This document shows positions 8,848-19,899 of a stretch of DNA of 64,000 nt, one piece after another (the first letter of the stretch is position 1; every line of letters begins with the position of its first letter). The position numbers and the translations under genes were made by a program. Under the pieces are notes generated by a model. It saw only the letters and a list, made by a program, of their open reading frames with translations. It searched no databases and was not told where the DNA came from. Source of the stretch: Rhizobium sp. (GTDB lineage: Bacteria; Pseudomonadota; Alphaproteobacteria; Rhizobiales; Rhizobiaceae); NCBI GenBank assembly GCA_002796995.1, contig PEKW01000008.1:248001-312000 (forward strand), given 5' to 3'.

Positions 8848-9638
8848 TCGCGCTTGAAAACATCGAAGTCGTCTTCGGTCGCGGCACGCCGCTGCAGAAG
8901 CAGGCGCTGAAGAACGTCAACCTGACGATCGAGACCGGCTCCTTCGTCACCGTCATCGGCTCCAACGGCGCCGGCAAGTCGACCCTGCTCGGCGTTCTCG
9001 CCGGCGACGTCCTGCCGACCTCCGGCCGGGTCACGATCGGCAAGACCGACGTGTCGCGCAAGACGACTGCGACGCGCGCCGGCCTCGTCGCGCGCGTCTT
9101 CCAGGATCCGCTCGCCGGCAGCTGCGGCGCACTGTCGATCGAGGAGAACCTCGCGCTCGCCTCGCAACGCGGCAGGCGGCGGGGGCTCATGTCGGCGCTC
9201 GGCGGCGCGCGGCGCGGCGAATTCCGCGACCGCATCGCCTCGCTCAATCTCGGCCTGGAAAACCGCATGGCCGACCGCATGGACCTCCTGTCCGGCGGAC
9301 AGCGCCAGGCGGTGTCGCTGGTGATGGCGACGCTGGCCGGTTCCGAGGTCCTGCTGCTCGACGAGCATACGGCGGCGCTCGATCCGGGCATGGCCGAGTT
9401 CATCATGGGGCTCACCCAGTCGATCGTCTCGGAACGCAAGCTGACGACGCTAATGGTCACCCATTCGATGCGACAGGCGCTGGACTTCGGCACGCGCACG
9501 ATCATGCTGCATGCCGGCGAGATCGTCCTCGACGTGGCCGGCGACAATCGCAAGGATCTGCAAGTCGAGGACCTGATCGACATGTTCCGCCGCATCCGCG
9601 GCCAGACGCTGGATGACGACGAACTGCTGATCGGCTGA
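8844..9638 (+). CDS. ABC importer ATP-binding protein, TrpZ-like
   Basis: A 264-residue cytoplasmic ATPase. Motifs in order: Walker A GSNGAGKST (about residue 41), Q-loop in ARVFQDPLAGS, signature LLSGGQRQAVSL, Walker B VLLLDEHTAALDP and H-loop MVTHSMRQA. The Walker-B aspartate-glutamate pair is followed by HTAALD rather than the common PTSALD, which I recall as usual in this subfamily. The gene is coupled to the permease by ATGA overlap and ends shortly before a strong bidirectional terminator. Confidence 0.9.
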   Translation: MIALENIEVVFGRGTPLQKQALKNVNLTIETGSFVTVIGSNGAGKSTLLGVLAGDVLPTSGRVTIGKTDVSRKTTATRAGLVARVFQDPLAGSCGALSIEENLALASQRGRRRGLMSALGGARRGEFRDRIASLNLGLENRMADRMDLLSGGQRQAVSLVMATLAGSEVLLLDEHTAALDPGMAEFIMGLTQSIVSERKLTTLMVTHSMRQALDFGTRTIMLHAGEIVLDVAGDNRKDLQVEDLIDMFRRIRGQTLDDDELLIG

Positions 9639-9660
9639 TTCGACCGCGGCAAGACATGAA

Positions 9661-9700
9661 AAAGGCGCCGGCCCCTGGGGCTCGGCGCCTTTTCTTTTTT
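9661..9700. terminator. Bidirectional rho-independent terminator
   Basis: Stem AAAGGCGCCG / CGGCGCCTTT around a 12-nt loop, then TTTCTTTTTT on the + strand. The A-run on the left serves the minus strand. It separates the ABC importer operon from the convergent LysE-family gene. Confidence 0.88.
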
Positions 9701-9713
9701 TAGGCTTGTCGCC

Positions 9714-10355
9714 TCAGCGTGCCTGGGTGAACAGGATCTTGACCGCGAAGATCGAGAACACGCCGGCAAACGTGTAGTCGATGGCGCGCAGGACCTTGCG
9801 GTTGGCCTGGAGCCAGGAGGAGAGAACGTCCGCCATGAAGATGATGGCAAGGCCGATCGGCAGCGACAGGATGATCGACCAGATGCCGAGGAAGAGCAGC
9901 TTGCCGGTGACATTCGGGTCGCTGGCGCTGACGAACTGCGGCAGGAAGGTCATGAAGAAGATGATGACCTTGGGGTTGAGCAGATTGACCCAGAGCCCGT
10001 TGAGGAAGGCCTTGGAGGGCGAAGCCTGGCGCTGGCCGTCGGCCCGGATGACGAAGTTGGAACCGTGGCGCACGGCCTGGATCGCCAGCCACAGCAGATA
10101 GCCGGCGCCGCCGGTCTTGAGGATCAGGAAGGCGGTCGGCGAGGCGACGATCAGGGCTGAAATGCCGAAGGCCACCAGCATGGTGTGGATCGAGATGCCG
10201 AAGCTCGTGCCGGCCAGCACCATCAGGCCGGTTGCCCGGCCGTCGCGCAGCGAACGGCTGATCCACAGAGTCATGTCCGGCCCGGGCGTGATGGCGAGCA
10301 GCAGGATTGCAAGGCTGAAGGCGAGGAAGGTGGGCAGGCTCGGAAGGAATTCCAT
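9714..10355 (-). CDS. LysE/RhtB-family amino acid exporter
   Basis: A 213-residue inner-membrane protein with about six hydrophobic segments. The N-terminal motif AITPGPDMTLWISRSL is the LysE/RhtB family signature, and NPKVIIFFMTFLPQFV near residue 130 is the second conserved block. Members export basic or neutral amino acids such as lysine, homoserine or threonine. The start MEFLPSLPTFL was chosen because it places the first membrane segment at the usual distance; a longer in-frame form would run through a strong hairpin upstream. Exported substrate is unknown. Confidence 0.88.
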   Translation of the reverse strand: MEFLPSLPTFLAFSLAILLLAITPGPDMTLWISRSLRDGRATGLMVLAGTSFGISIHTMLVAFGISALIVASPTAFLILKTGGAGYLLWLAIQAVRHGSNFVIRADGQRQASPSKAFLNGLWVNLLNPKVIIFFMTFLPQFVSASDPNVTGKLLFLGIWSIILSLPIGLAIIFMADVLSSWLQANRKVLRAIDYTFAGVFSIFAVKILFTQAR

Positions 10356-10376
10356 GGCGCGGTTCCGCAACGAAGA

Positions 10377-10421
10377 GAGCCCGGTATGGGCGACGCAGGT
10401 TGCGTCTTCCATACCGGGCTC
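10377..10421. terminator. Long interrupted hairpin between SDR and LysE genes
   Basis: A near-perfect inverted repeat: outer arms GAGCCCGGTATGG / CCATACCGGGCTC (13 bp), a 2x2 internal loop, then GACGCA / TGCGTC around a 3-nt loop. It sits 22 nt past the stop of the SDR gene and 22 nt before the LysE ATG on the minus strand. Only a weak U-rich tail (CTCTCTT) follows. It may terminate SDR transcripts or attenuate LysE expression. Confidence 0.55.
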
Positions 10422-10442
10422 CGCGTTGCTTGCCAATCGGGC

Positions 10443-11294
10443 TTATTCGCCGGCGAGATAGGCCTTGAAGCGATCGGCATAGTCCGGATGCCAGCGCGAC
10501 AGCGGCGGGCGGTTCTCGACGATGTCGCCGGCGGCCCAGAGAATCCGCTTCTGATCGGTCGCCCGGTCGACGTCATTGTCCGGGCAGAGAATGTAGAAAT
10601 CGCCGCGACCGATGCTTTCCAGCATGAAATCCACCGTCTGCTCCGGCGTCCAGGCGCCGTCCGGCTTGGCGGTGCGCCCATTGGCCGTCAGCGCGGTGAA
10701 GACGAAGCCGGGGATCAGCAGGTGCGCCGTGACCTTGCAGTCCGGCGTGTTGCGCAGCTCGTGCTGCAGCGCTTCGGTGAAGGCTTTCACGCCGGCTTTC
10801 GAGACGTTGTAGGCAGGATCGCCGGGCGGGGTGGTGATGCCCTGCTTGGAGCCGGTGTTGATGATCAGCGCCGGTTCGCCGTGACCGATCATGTGCGGCC
10901 CGAAGGTGCGCGTGCCGTTGATCACGCCCATCAGGTTGACGGAAAGCACGTTCTCCCAATTGGCCTGCGGGCCGAACAGGCTGCTGCCCGGCTGGATACC
11001 GGCATTGTTCATCAGCACGTGGATCCGGCCGAAGCGCTGGATGACCGCCCGTTCGAGCGCCTCAAGCTCGTCGATCTTGCCGACATCCGTCTCGATGGCC
11101 ACGACATCGGTGTCGGGGTGCGCGGAGAGCGCGGCGACCTGACGGCAAGCGTCGGCAAGTCTGTCTCCGCCGAGATCCGCGAGCACGACGCACATGCCGC
11201 TTCTGGCGAAGGCCTTGGCAGCGGCAAGCCCGATCCCGGAAGCGGCGCCGGTGACGACGGCCACCTTGCCGCTGGCGATTGCTGGATGTTGCAT
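10443..11294 (-). CDS. Short-chain dehydrogenase/reductase (classical SDR)
   Basis: A 283-residue NAD(P)-dependent oxidoreductase. The cofactor motif TGAASGIG is at about residue 16, the NNAG motif at about 95, and the catalytic Tyr-Lys in YNVSKAG at about 166, with a Ser in INTGSKQ a few residues before. A conserved aspartate (LADLGGDR) at the end of beta-2 suggests NAD preference. It is longer than a typical 250-residue SDR because of a C-terminal extension with FYILCPDNDVDR. The substrate is unknown. It is transcribed away from argG across a shared 209-bp intergenic region, and a strong hairpin separates it from the LysE gene downstream. Confidence 0.87.
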   Translation of the reverse strand: MQHPAIASGKVAVVTGAASGIGLAAAKAFARSGMCVVLADLGGDRLADACRQVAALSAHPDTDVVAIETDVGKIDELEALERAVIQRFGRIHVLMNNAGIQPGSSLFGPQANWENVLSVNLMGVINGTRTFGPHMIGHGEPALIINTGSKQGITTPPGDPAYNVSKAGVKAFTEALQHELRNTPDCKVTAHLLIPGFVFTALTANGRTAKPDGAWTPEQTVDFMLESIGRGDFYILCPDNDVDRATDQKRILWAAGDIVENRPPLSRWHPDYADRFKAYLAGE

Positions 11295-11503
11295 GTCGAT
11301 GTCCCTCTTCGTTTACAGTCCAAGACTGGTGATATGGGGCCTGTTGCAGTGCGGGTCAAACGCCAAGGGCCTCGCCCGGCTTTTCGCAGGCACGCCGCGG
11401 ACCATGGCCTCTTCCCCTTGCGCGGCGCGATAATCTCGCTAAAAGTGCCGCAAACCAAGGGCCCTGGTCGATGCGGCTCAACGCTCACGAACGGACTTTC
11501 ATC

Positions 11504-12727
11504 ATGGCATCGCATAAAGACGTGAAGAAGGTCGTCCTCGCCTATTCGGGCGGGCTCGACACTTCGATCATCCTGAAATGGCTTCAGACGGAACTCAACG
11601 CCGAAGTCGTGACCTTCACCGCCGACCTCGGCCAGGGCGAAGAACTCGAGCCGGCCCGCAAGAAGGCCGAGATGCTCGGCATCAAGGAGATCTTCATCGA
11701 GGACGTCCGCGAGGAATTCGTCCGCGACTTCGTCTTCCCGATGTTCCGCGCCAATGCCGTCTATGAAGGCGTCTACCTGCTCGGCACCTCGATCGCCCGC
11801 CCGCTGATCTCCAAGCACCTGATCGAAATCGCCAAGCGCACCGGCGCCGACGCGATCGCCCATGGCGCCACCGGCAAGGGCAACGACCAGGTTCGCTTCG
11901 AACTCTCGGCCTATGCGCTGAACCCGGACATCAAGATCATCGCGCCGTGGCGCGACTGGTCCTTCAAGAGCCGCACCGACCTTCTGGAATTCGCCGAACA
12001 GCACCAGATCCCGGTCGCCAAGGACAAGAAGGGCGAAGCGCCGTTCTCGGTCGACGCCAACCTTTTGCACTCCTCGTCCGAGGGCAAGGTTCTCGAAGAC
12101 CCTTCCGTCGAGGCGCCCGAATATGTGCACATGCGCACCATTTCGCCGGAGGCCGCTCCCGACAAGGCGACGATCATCAAGGTCGGCTTCGAAAAGGGTG
12201 ACGCAGTTTCCATCAACGGCGTTCGCATGAGCCCGGCGACGATCCTCGCCAAGCTGAACGACTACGGCCGCGACAACGGCATCGGCCGTATCGACCTCGT
12301 CGAAAACCGCTTCGTCGGCATGAAGTCGCGCGGCGTCTACGAGACCCCCGGCGGCACCATCCTGCTGGCGGCGCACCGCGCCATCGAATCGATCACGCTC
12401 GACCGCGGTGCGGGCCACCTCAAGGACGAGCTGATGCCGCGTTATGCCGAGCTCATCTACTACGGCTTCTGGTTCTCGCCGGAACGCGAGATGCTGCAGG
12501 CGGCGATCGACCTCAGCCAGCGCCATGTCGAAGGCGAAGTGACCCTGAAGCTCTACAAGGGCAATGTCATGGTCATCGGCCGCGAGAGCGACAAGTCGCT
12601 ATATTCCGACAAGCTGGTCACCTTCGAGGACGACCAGGGCGCCTACGACCAGAAGGACGCCGCCGGCTTCATCAAGCTCAACGCGCTGCGCCTGCGCACG
12701 CTCGCCAAGCGCAATCTCAAGGGCTGA
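11504..12727 (+). CDS. argG: Argininosuccinate synthase
   Basis: A 407-residue enzyme joining citrulline and aspartate with ATP to form argininosuccinate, the penultimate step of arginine synthesis. The N-terminal ATP-pyrophosphatase loop AYSGGLDTS is at about residue 12. Further family blocks are [13 protein letters not shown] (about 121), the citrulline/aspartate region APWRDW, and [21 protein letters not shown] 11504 ([17 protein letters not shown]) gives the standard length; an in-frame ATG 33 nt earlier adds residues foreign to the family. Transcribed alone, it ends at a clear terminator. Confidence 0.96.
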   Translation: MASHKDVKKVVLAYSGGLDTSIILKWLQTELNAEVVTFTADLGQGEELEPARKKAEMLGIKEIFIEDVREEFVRDFVFPMFRANAVYEGVYLLGTSIARPLISKHLIEIAKRTGADAIAHGATGKGNDQVRFELSAYALNPDIKIIAPWRDWSFKSRTDLLEFAEQHQIPVAKDKKGEAPFSVDANLLHSSSEGKVLEDPSVEAPEYVHMRTISPEAAPDKATIIKVGFEKGDAVSINGVRMSPATILAKLNDYGRDNGIGRIDLVENRFVGMKSRGVYETPGGTILLAAHRAIESITLDRGAGHLKDELMPRYAELIYYGFWFSPEREMLQAAIDLSQRHVEGEVTLKLYKGNVMVIGRESDKSLYSDKLVTFEDDQGAYDQKDAAGFIKLNALRLRTLAKRNLKG

Positions 12728-12750
12728 TCAGCCCGATTGTGAGGTTTCAG

Positions 12751-12783
12751 GCCCGCCGTTGCAGCCGCAGCGGCGGGCTTTTC
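12751..12783 (+). terminator. Rho-independent terminator of argG
   Basis: Perfect stem GCCCGCCG / CGGCGGGC with a 12-nt loop followed by TTTTCG, 23 nt past the argG stop. Confidence 0.88.
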
Positions 12784-12841
12784 GTTCCAGGTCCCAGGGC
12801 GTTCAGAACCAGCATCGGATCGGCTTCACAGCGCCACATGA

Positions 12842-13888
12842 ATGGCAAAATTGGCAAGTACAGGTTCGCAAGTGACAAAACCTTCGACCGACGACGTGGT
12901 GGAAATCGCCATCGCCAGCTATCCCGAAGTCTGGCGAGCAGCCGTGCATGGCCTGACGGACATGTTTGCGGTGGCGCAGAAGCATGACCACCAGCAGTCG
13001 ACACCCAAAGCCCGGCGGCTGCGGGTCAGCCATTATGAACTCGACGCGGCCGGCACGGTGGCCAGGGTCTTCGATACGCACCCCCTGGAGATTCAAGGCC
13101 GGCTGGTCGCCGTGGTGCTGCCGCCCGCCATGAGCGACGAACTGCCCTTCGGCGAGCGCATGGGCAGCTTTCCCGAATGGATCCGCAGCCATCACCAGTC
13201 GGGAGCGATCATCTGCTCGGCCTGCGGCGGCGCATCGCTGCTGGCGCAGACCGGGCTGTTGTCGGGTCGATCCGCCACGACGCACTGGCTGCATGGCGAC
13301 GCGATCGCGAAACGCCATCCGGACGTGCGGATCGATACCGACAAGATGCTGCTGGACGAGGGTGACATCATCACCGCTGGCGGCATGATGGCCTGGACGG
13401 ATCTGGGATTGCGGCTGATCGATCGCCTGCTCGGGTCCAACGTCATGCTCGCGACCGCCCGCTACATGCTGATCGATCCCGGCGCGCGTGAGCAGAGCTT
13501 CTATTCGAAATTCGCGCCCCGGCTCGATCATGGCGACGCGGTGATCCTCGAGATCCAGCATTGGCTGCATGGGACGGATGCCAAGGGGCTTGGCGTGCCG
13601 GCTCTTGCGGAGCGGGCGGGGCTCGGAGAGCGAACCTTCCTGCGCCGCTTCCAGAAGGCGACGGGCATCAACCCGACCGACTATGCGCAGCGCCTCCGCA
13701 TCGCCAAGGCGCGCGATCTGCTGGAGCAGTCCAGCCTGGCCATCGAGCAGATTGCCTGGGCAAGCGGCTATGAGGACGCCAACGCCTTCCGCAAGACCTT
13801 CCGCAAGATCGTCGGCGTTTCGCCCGGCGAATACCGCATGCGCTTTTCGATCGTCGGGCCGAGGACGGCTGACGAGGCGGAATTTTGA
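12842..13888 (+). CDS. GlxA-type AraC-family regulator with DJ-1/PfpI-like domain
   Basis: A 348-residue DNA-binding regulator with two domains. Residues about 20-200 form a class-I glutamine-amidotransferase-like (DJ-1/PfpI) sensor domain; the position of the nucleophile elbow is occupied by GAIICSACGGASLLA. Residues about 240-345 are an AraC HTH pair: ALAERAGLGERTFLRRFQKA (first helix-turn-helix) and IAWASGYEDANAFRKTFRKI (second), ending VSPGEYRMRF. GlxA-like regulators control catabolism of quaternary amines, arginine and similar compounds. No obvious target operon is adjacent: argG upstream has its own terminator and katE is convergent. The effector is therefore unknown. Confidence 0.88.
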   Translation: MAKLASTGSQVTKPSTDDVVEIAIASYPEVWRAAVHGLTDMFAVAQKHDHQQSTPKARRLRVSHYELDAAGTVARVFDTHPLEIQGRLVAVVLPPAMSDELPFGERMGSFPEWIRSHHQSGAIICSACGGASLLAQTGLLSGRSATTHWLHGDAIAKRHPDVRIDTDKMLLDEGDIITAGGMMAWTDLGLRLIDRLLGSNVMLATARYMLIDPGAREQSFYSKFAPRLDHGDAVILEIQHWLHGTDAKGLGVPALAERAGLGERTFLRRFQKATGINPTDYAQRLRIAKARDLLEQSSLAIEQIAWASGYEDANAFRKTFRKIVGVSPGEYRMRFSIVGPRTADEAEF

Positions 13889-13987
13889 TCCAACGGCGAA
13901 ACGGCCGAGGCCGGGAAGACCGGGCCTGCGCCTAAGCGCAAGCCTGTCTCCCCGGCCCCTGCCCGCCGCATTCGGTGAGCCAGTCGA

Positions 13988-16129
<2,142 letters not shown>

Positions 16130-16156
16130 TGCGATTCTCCGGGAAAGTGGGACTGA

Positions 16157-16176
16157 TGCAGGGACCAAACCCTGCA
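16157..16176. terminator. Hairpin between antiporter and katE genes
   Basis: Perfect 7-bp stem TGCAGGG / CCCTGCA with loop ACCAAA, located after the antiporter stop and 28 nt upstream of the katE start on the minus strand. There is no U-run, so it is either a weak terminator of the antiporter message or a katE leader element. Confidence 0.4.
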
Positions 16177-16225
16177 GCCGTCCTTTGGTTCCCCCGAAGT
16201 CCTTGCATCCCCTGAAGTCCCGGCG

Positions 16226-18031
16226 TCAGGCGTCGGCGTCCTCCTTCGGAACGGCCGGCCAGTGCACCTGGTCGAGGCTCGCCAGCATGCCGTTGGCAAT
16301 CTCACGTTCGCCCATGATCACCCGGTCGGCGCCCAGCTTCAGCAGGTGCTCGACTTCGGCATCGCTGTGCGCCCGGGCGAGGATGAGGATCGCCGGATTG
16401 ATCTCGCGCGCCCGCTGGATCACGTTGCCGGCCTCGAAGGCGTTCGGAATGGCGACGACGAGGCTCTTGGCTGCAGCGATATTGGCAAGCTCCAGGACCC
16501 TTTGCGAGGTGGCATTGCCCATGATGACCTCGGTCTTCTGGCGCAGCAGGTCTTCGACCGGCCGGTCGGAATCCTCGACCACCAGGAAGGCGACACCGTT
16601 GGCCCGCAGATTGTCGGCGACGATCTTGCCGACCCGGCCGCAGCCGACCACGATCGCATGGCCGGTGAGCATGCTCGCCGTGGCGGCACCCGTTTCGCCC
16701 TCGACCCTGGCGATGTCCTCGTCAAACCCGTGAACCCCATCAGCGCCCACCGCATCGTCCGTGGCAGCACCCGCTACCGGCTTCTCCCCGCGCTGCGGCA
16801 CCAGGCGCGCCTCGATGCGCGGGATGACCCGTTCGGCGAAGTAGAACATCAGCGGGTTGAGAATGATCGAAATGATCGCTCCGGCGAGGATCAGGTCGCG
16901 CCCCTCCTCGGGCAGGAGATTCAGTCCGACGCCGAGCTCGGCAAGGATGAAGGAGAATTCGCCGATCTGCGCCAGGCTGGCGGAAATCGTCAGGGCTGTG
17001 CCGGTCGGCATGCCAAAGGCGCGCACGATGACGAAGGCGGCGAGCGACTTGCCGATCAGGATGATGAAGACGACGGCGAGAACCTTGAGCGGGCTGTCGA
17101 TCAGGATGTTCGGATCGAACAGCATGCCGACCGAAACGAAGAACAGCACCGCGAAGGCATCGCGCAGCGGCAGGCTCTCCTGGGCTGCCCGGTGCGACAA
17201 CTCGCTTTCGGCCAGAACCATGCCGGCGAAGAAGGCGCCGAGCGCCAGCGAGACGCCGAACAGCTGCGCCGAGCCGAAGGCGACGCCGAGGGCAACGGCC
17301 AGCACGCCCAGACGGAAGAGTTCGCGCGAGCCGCTATGGGCGATTGCATGCAGCATCCAGGGTATGAGGCGCCGTCCGACGACCAGCATCAGGCCGAGAA
17401 AGGCGCCGACCTTGAGCAGCGTGAGCGCCAGCACCCAGCCGAGATTGAGCTCGATGCCGAGCAGGCCGGCGACGGCGGTTGCGAGCGGGTCGGCATGGCC
17501 GGCATCGCCGTTACTGGCGAAGGCCGGGATGAGGACGAGGGCCAGAACCATGGCCAGGTCCTCGACGATCAGCCAGCCGACGGCGATCTTGCCGCGCTCG
17601 GTCTCGACCAACCGCCGCTCCTGCAGGGCCTTCAGCAAGACCACGGTCGATGCGACGGAGAGCGCCAGGCCGAAGACCAGGCCGCCGCCCATCGGCCAGC
17701 CCATGAACCAACCCATGGCCCAGCCGAGCAGCGTGGCGAAACCGATCTGCACGACTGCGCCCGGCACCGCGACCCCGCGTACCGACAGGAGGTCTTTCAG
17801 CGAAAAATGCAATCCCACCCCGAACATCAGCAGGATGACGCCGATTTCCGCCAGTTCCGGCGCCAGATGCTGGTCGGCCACGAAGCCCGGCGTGTGCGGG
17901 CCAACCAGGATGCCGGCGAACAGATAACCGACGAGCGGCGGCAGTTTCAGCCGGTGGGCGACGTATCCGAAGGCGAAGGCCAGCACGAGACCGCCGACGA
18001 TGGTGGAGATCAGGGGTGTTTCGTGGAGCAT
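16226..18031 (-). CDS. CPA2-family cation:proton antiporter with TrkA-N domain (YbaL/KefB-like)
   Basis: A 601-residue inner-membrane transporter. The N-terminal about 400 residues carry 12 or so hydrophobic segments of the Na/H exchanger fold (LPPLVGYLFAGILVGPHTPG, GVILLMFGVGLHFS, FAVLFFVSVGMLFDPN). A polar linker leads to a RCK/TrkA-N nucleotide-binding domain starting AIVVGCGRVGKIVADNL (about residue 460), ending with GADRVIMGEREIANGML. The architecture is that of YbaL/KefB potassium or cation efflux antiporters, gated by nucleotide binding to the RCK domain. It is divergent, over 74 bp, from a very small XRE-type regulator that may control it. Confidence 0.9.
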   Translation of the reverse strand: MLHETPLISTIVGGLVLAFAFGYVAHRLKLPPLVGYLFAGILVGPHTPGFVADQHLAPELAEIGVILLMFGVGLHFSLKDLLSVRGVAVPGAVVQIGFATLLGWAMGWFMGWPMGGGLVFGLALSVASTVVLLKALQERRLVETERGKIAVGWLIVEDLAMVLALVLIPAFASNGDAGHADPLATAVAGLLGIELNLGWVLALTLLKVGAFLGLMLVVGRRLIPWMLHAIAHSGSRELFRLGVLAVALGVAFGSAQLFGVSLALGAFFAGMVLAESELSHRAAQESLPLRDAFAVLFFVSVGMLFDPNILIDSPLKVLAVVFIILIGKSLAAFVIVRAFGMPTGTALTISASLAQIGEFSFILAELGVGLNLLPEEGRDLILAGAIISIILNPLMFYFAERVIPRIEARLVPQRGEKPVAGAATDDAVGADGVHGFDEDIARVEGETGAATASMLTGHAIVVGCGRVGKIVADNLRANGVAFLVVEDSDRPVEDLLRQKTEVIMGNATSQRVLELANIAAAKSLVVAIPNAFEAGNVIQRAREINPAILILARAHSDAEVEHLLKLGADRVIMGEREIANGMLASLDQVHWPAVPKEDADA

Positions 18032-18063
18032 CAGACCTCGCTGGAAATATCACATGGGAAATG

Positions 18064-18093
18064 CCATATATTGTTTATATCAACCAATATGGG
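18064..18093. promoter_or_regulatory. Imperfect palindrome between antiporter and XRE genes
   Basis: CCATATATTG (18064-18073) and CCAATATGGG (18084-18093) form an inverted repeat (CCATAT-TTG against CAATATGG) around an 11-nt AT-rich spacer. It fills most of the 74-bp divergent region and is markedly AT-richer than its surroundings. Operator function for the adjacent HTH protein is inferred. Confidence 0.45.
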
Positions 18094-18105
18094 CAGTATG
18101 GAACC

Positions 18106-18357
18106 ATGGGTCAAGGTACGCCGTCACCGATTCTATCGCCTGCGCTTTGTCGCGCGGCCCGCGGCATGCTCGACTGGACGCAGACCGATCTTGCCGAGCA
18201 TTCACAGGTGTCCCGCAGCACGATCCGCGACTATGAGGGCGCGCGGCACGAACTGCACCGCGCAACGGCGGCTCAACTGCTGCACGCCTTCGAACAGGGC
18301 GGCGTCGTATTCGTCGAAGTCGAGGGCCTGGGTGTGGCGCTGGCCGAACGGCGCTGA
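18106..18357 (+). CDS. Small XRE-family HTH regulator
   Basis: An 83-residue protein that is little more than a Cro/C1-type helix-turn-helix: ARGMLDWTQTDLAEHSQVS (helices 1-2), RSTIRDYEGARHEL (recognition helix), then LLHAFEQGGVVFVEVEGLGV. The last part resembles the short beta tail seen in stand-alone alphaproteobacterial XRE proteins. ATG 18106 was chosen because upstream in-frame sequence overlaps the antiporter start and the AT-rich control region. It is divergent from the CPA2 antiporter, so local control of that gene and of itself is the simplest guess. No toxin or phage gene is near. Confidence 0.78.
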   Translation: MGQGTPSPILSPALCRAARGMLDWTQTDLAEHSQVSRSTIRDYEGARHELHRATAAQLLHAFEQGGVVFVEVEGLGVALAERR

Positions 18358-18391
18358 ACGGCAGCCCGGGGCAGAGAGACCTGCCTGCAGC

Positions 18392-19645
18392 CTATCGTAC
18401 GGTCAGATCCCGCAGACCGCGCGGCAGACTGTTCATCGGCTCCACCCCATCCGGCGTGACGAGGAACTGGTCCTCGATCATCAGCGCGCCGAGGCCCTGC
18501 GCATAGAACGGCGCCTCGAGCGCCACGACCATGCCGGGCTCGATGAGTTCCGGACTGTCGGCCGAGAAGAACGGCCATTCCTCGATGCCGACGCCGCCGC
18601 CGACCGAATGGCCGAAATGGCCGCGGAAATATTCGTGAAAGCCATCCTTTCGCATCGAGCCCAGCATCGCCGCATGCACCGCACCGAAGCTGTTGCCCGG
18701 CTTCAGCAGATCGAGCCCGGCGGCGAAGGCCTTTTCCAGCGAGGCGAAGACGCGCTGCGCAAGCGGTGCCGGCCGACCGAAGCAGAAAGTCCGCGCCCCG
18801 TCCGAGGAATAGCCGTCGACCAGCGTGCCGACATCCGCCTTGATCAGCGCACCGGGCGTCACCACCGCCTTCATGTCGGAAAGATCCGGGCCGACGGAGA
18901 TGAAATCCCAGTGTCCGCTGAGCGCAAAGCCGCCGGCCGCGGCTGTCGCCTGGGCTCCGGCCTTCCAGGCGGCCGACAGATCGCCGAGCGAAACGCCGGA
19001 CGCGACCGTATCGGCCATCCGTGACAGACCACCCTCCGCAGCCATCGCTGCGCGCCGCAGGCAGTCGATTTCGCGCGGCGACTTGACGGCGCGCAGCCGC
19101 CTCAGGATTTCCGAGCCGTCGGAGAACCGCACCTCCGGCAGGGCGCGCTGGAGGTGTGCGAAATCGGCGGCTGGCATGAATTCAAGATCGACGCCGATTG
19201 GTCCATGCGCCAGACCCCGGGCGCTCAACATGTCGCGAAGCAGCGAAAAGCAGGCGGAACGATCGAAGGTCTCCGGCCGCGGGCCGCTGCGGCCCTGGTC
19301 GCGATAGGCGGCATCGACCGCCGCCGGATCGGCATCCGCCCGGTCGGCAAGGGCCGAAAGATCCACCATGTCGATCCAGATGCGGTGCGTCGCCAGGTCC
19401 ACCTCCGGCGCCGCCTTGCGGATCTGCCCCGCCGCATGGTCGCTGGCCACCGCGGCGATCCGGCTGTCGCGATCCGCCGGTACCAGCGCGATCGCCGGCC
19501 CTGCCCGGCCCCACATCGTGGCGACGCCGGCCGGTGCGCCGACGGCATAGCGGAAGGCCTCGGGCTGGAAGAGCAGGAGCGCATCGATCCCGGCCTGCTG
19601 CATCAGGCGCTCGGCACGGGTGCGGTCGATATCGGTCACAGGCAT
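18392..19645 (-). CDS. M24-family metallopeptidase (Xaa-Pro dipeptidase-like)
   Basis: A 417-residue cytosolic protein with a creatinase-like N-terminal domain (residues 1-170) and a pita-bread M24 domain. The five metal ligands of the family appear intact: two Asp in KADVGTLVDGYSSDGAR (about residue 275), His in GHFGHSVGGG (about 345), Glu in VALEAPFY (about 380) and Glu in MIEDQFLVT near the end. This argues for an active peptidase or a creatinase/DMSP-lyase-type relative rather than a dead paralogue. Its substrate is not clear from context; it is followed by no related catabolic gene. Confidence 0.85.
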   Translation of the reverse strand: MPVTDIDRTRAERLMQQAGIDALLLFQPEAFRYAVGAPAGVATMWGRAGPAIALVPADRDSRIAAVASDHAAGQIRKAAPEVDLATHRIWIDMVDLSALADRADADPAAVDAAYRDQGRSGPRPETFDRSACFSLLRDMLSARGLAHGPIGVDLEFMPAADFAHLQRALPEVRFSDGSEILRRLRAVKSPREIDCLRRAAMAAEGGLSRMADTVASGVSLGDLSAAWKAGAQATAAAGGFALSGHWDFISVGPDLSDMKAVVTPGALIKADVGTLVDGYSSDGARTFCFGRPAPLAQRVFASLEKAFAAGLDLLKPGNSFGAVHAAMLGSMRKDGFHEYFRGHFGHSVGGGVGIEEWPFFSADSPELIEPGMVVALEAPFYAQGLGALMIEDQFLVTPDGVEPMNSLPRGLRDLTVR

Positions 19646-19899
19646 CGTCTCCTAACACGGCGGCAACCCGACGGGCGCCACCTCATCCGGCACAATGACT
19701 TAGCCGCGATCGCGCGGCATGAAAAGATCGCCCCGCAAACGAGCGCCGCGGCCGGCGGCACCGGACATTGTCTTCCGGCCGATGCTCGAAATCTTCGTCC
19801 GCGCATACTATCTCTGGCAAATCTTCCGGAGCTGTTTACGATTCGGCACGAGGATGGCTTTCTCACCGGTCAGCCGCCGGCAGCCAGCGGAAACACAGC

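Noticed and set aside
16262..19024. Very long open frame (920 codons) on the + strand antisense to the antiporter and M24 genes
   Set aside because: Composition is rich in Arg, Asp, Glu, His and Gln typical of reverse-strand reading of GC-rich genes, and both genes beneath it have intact family motifs.
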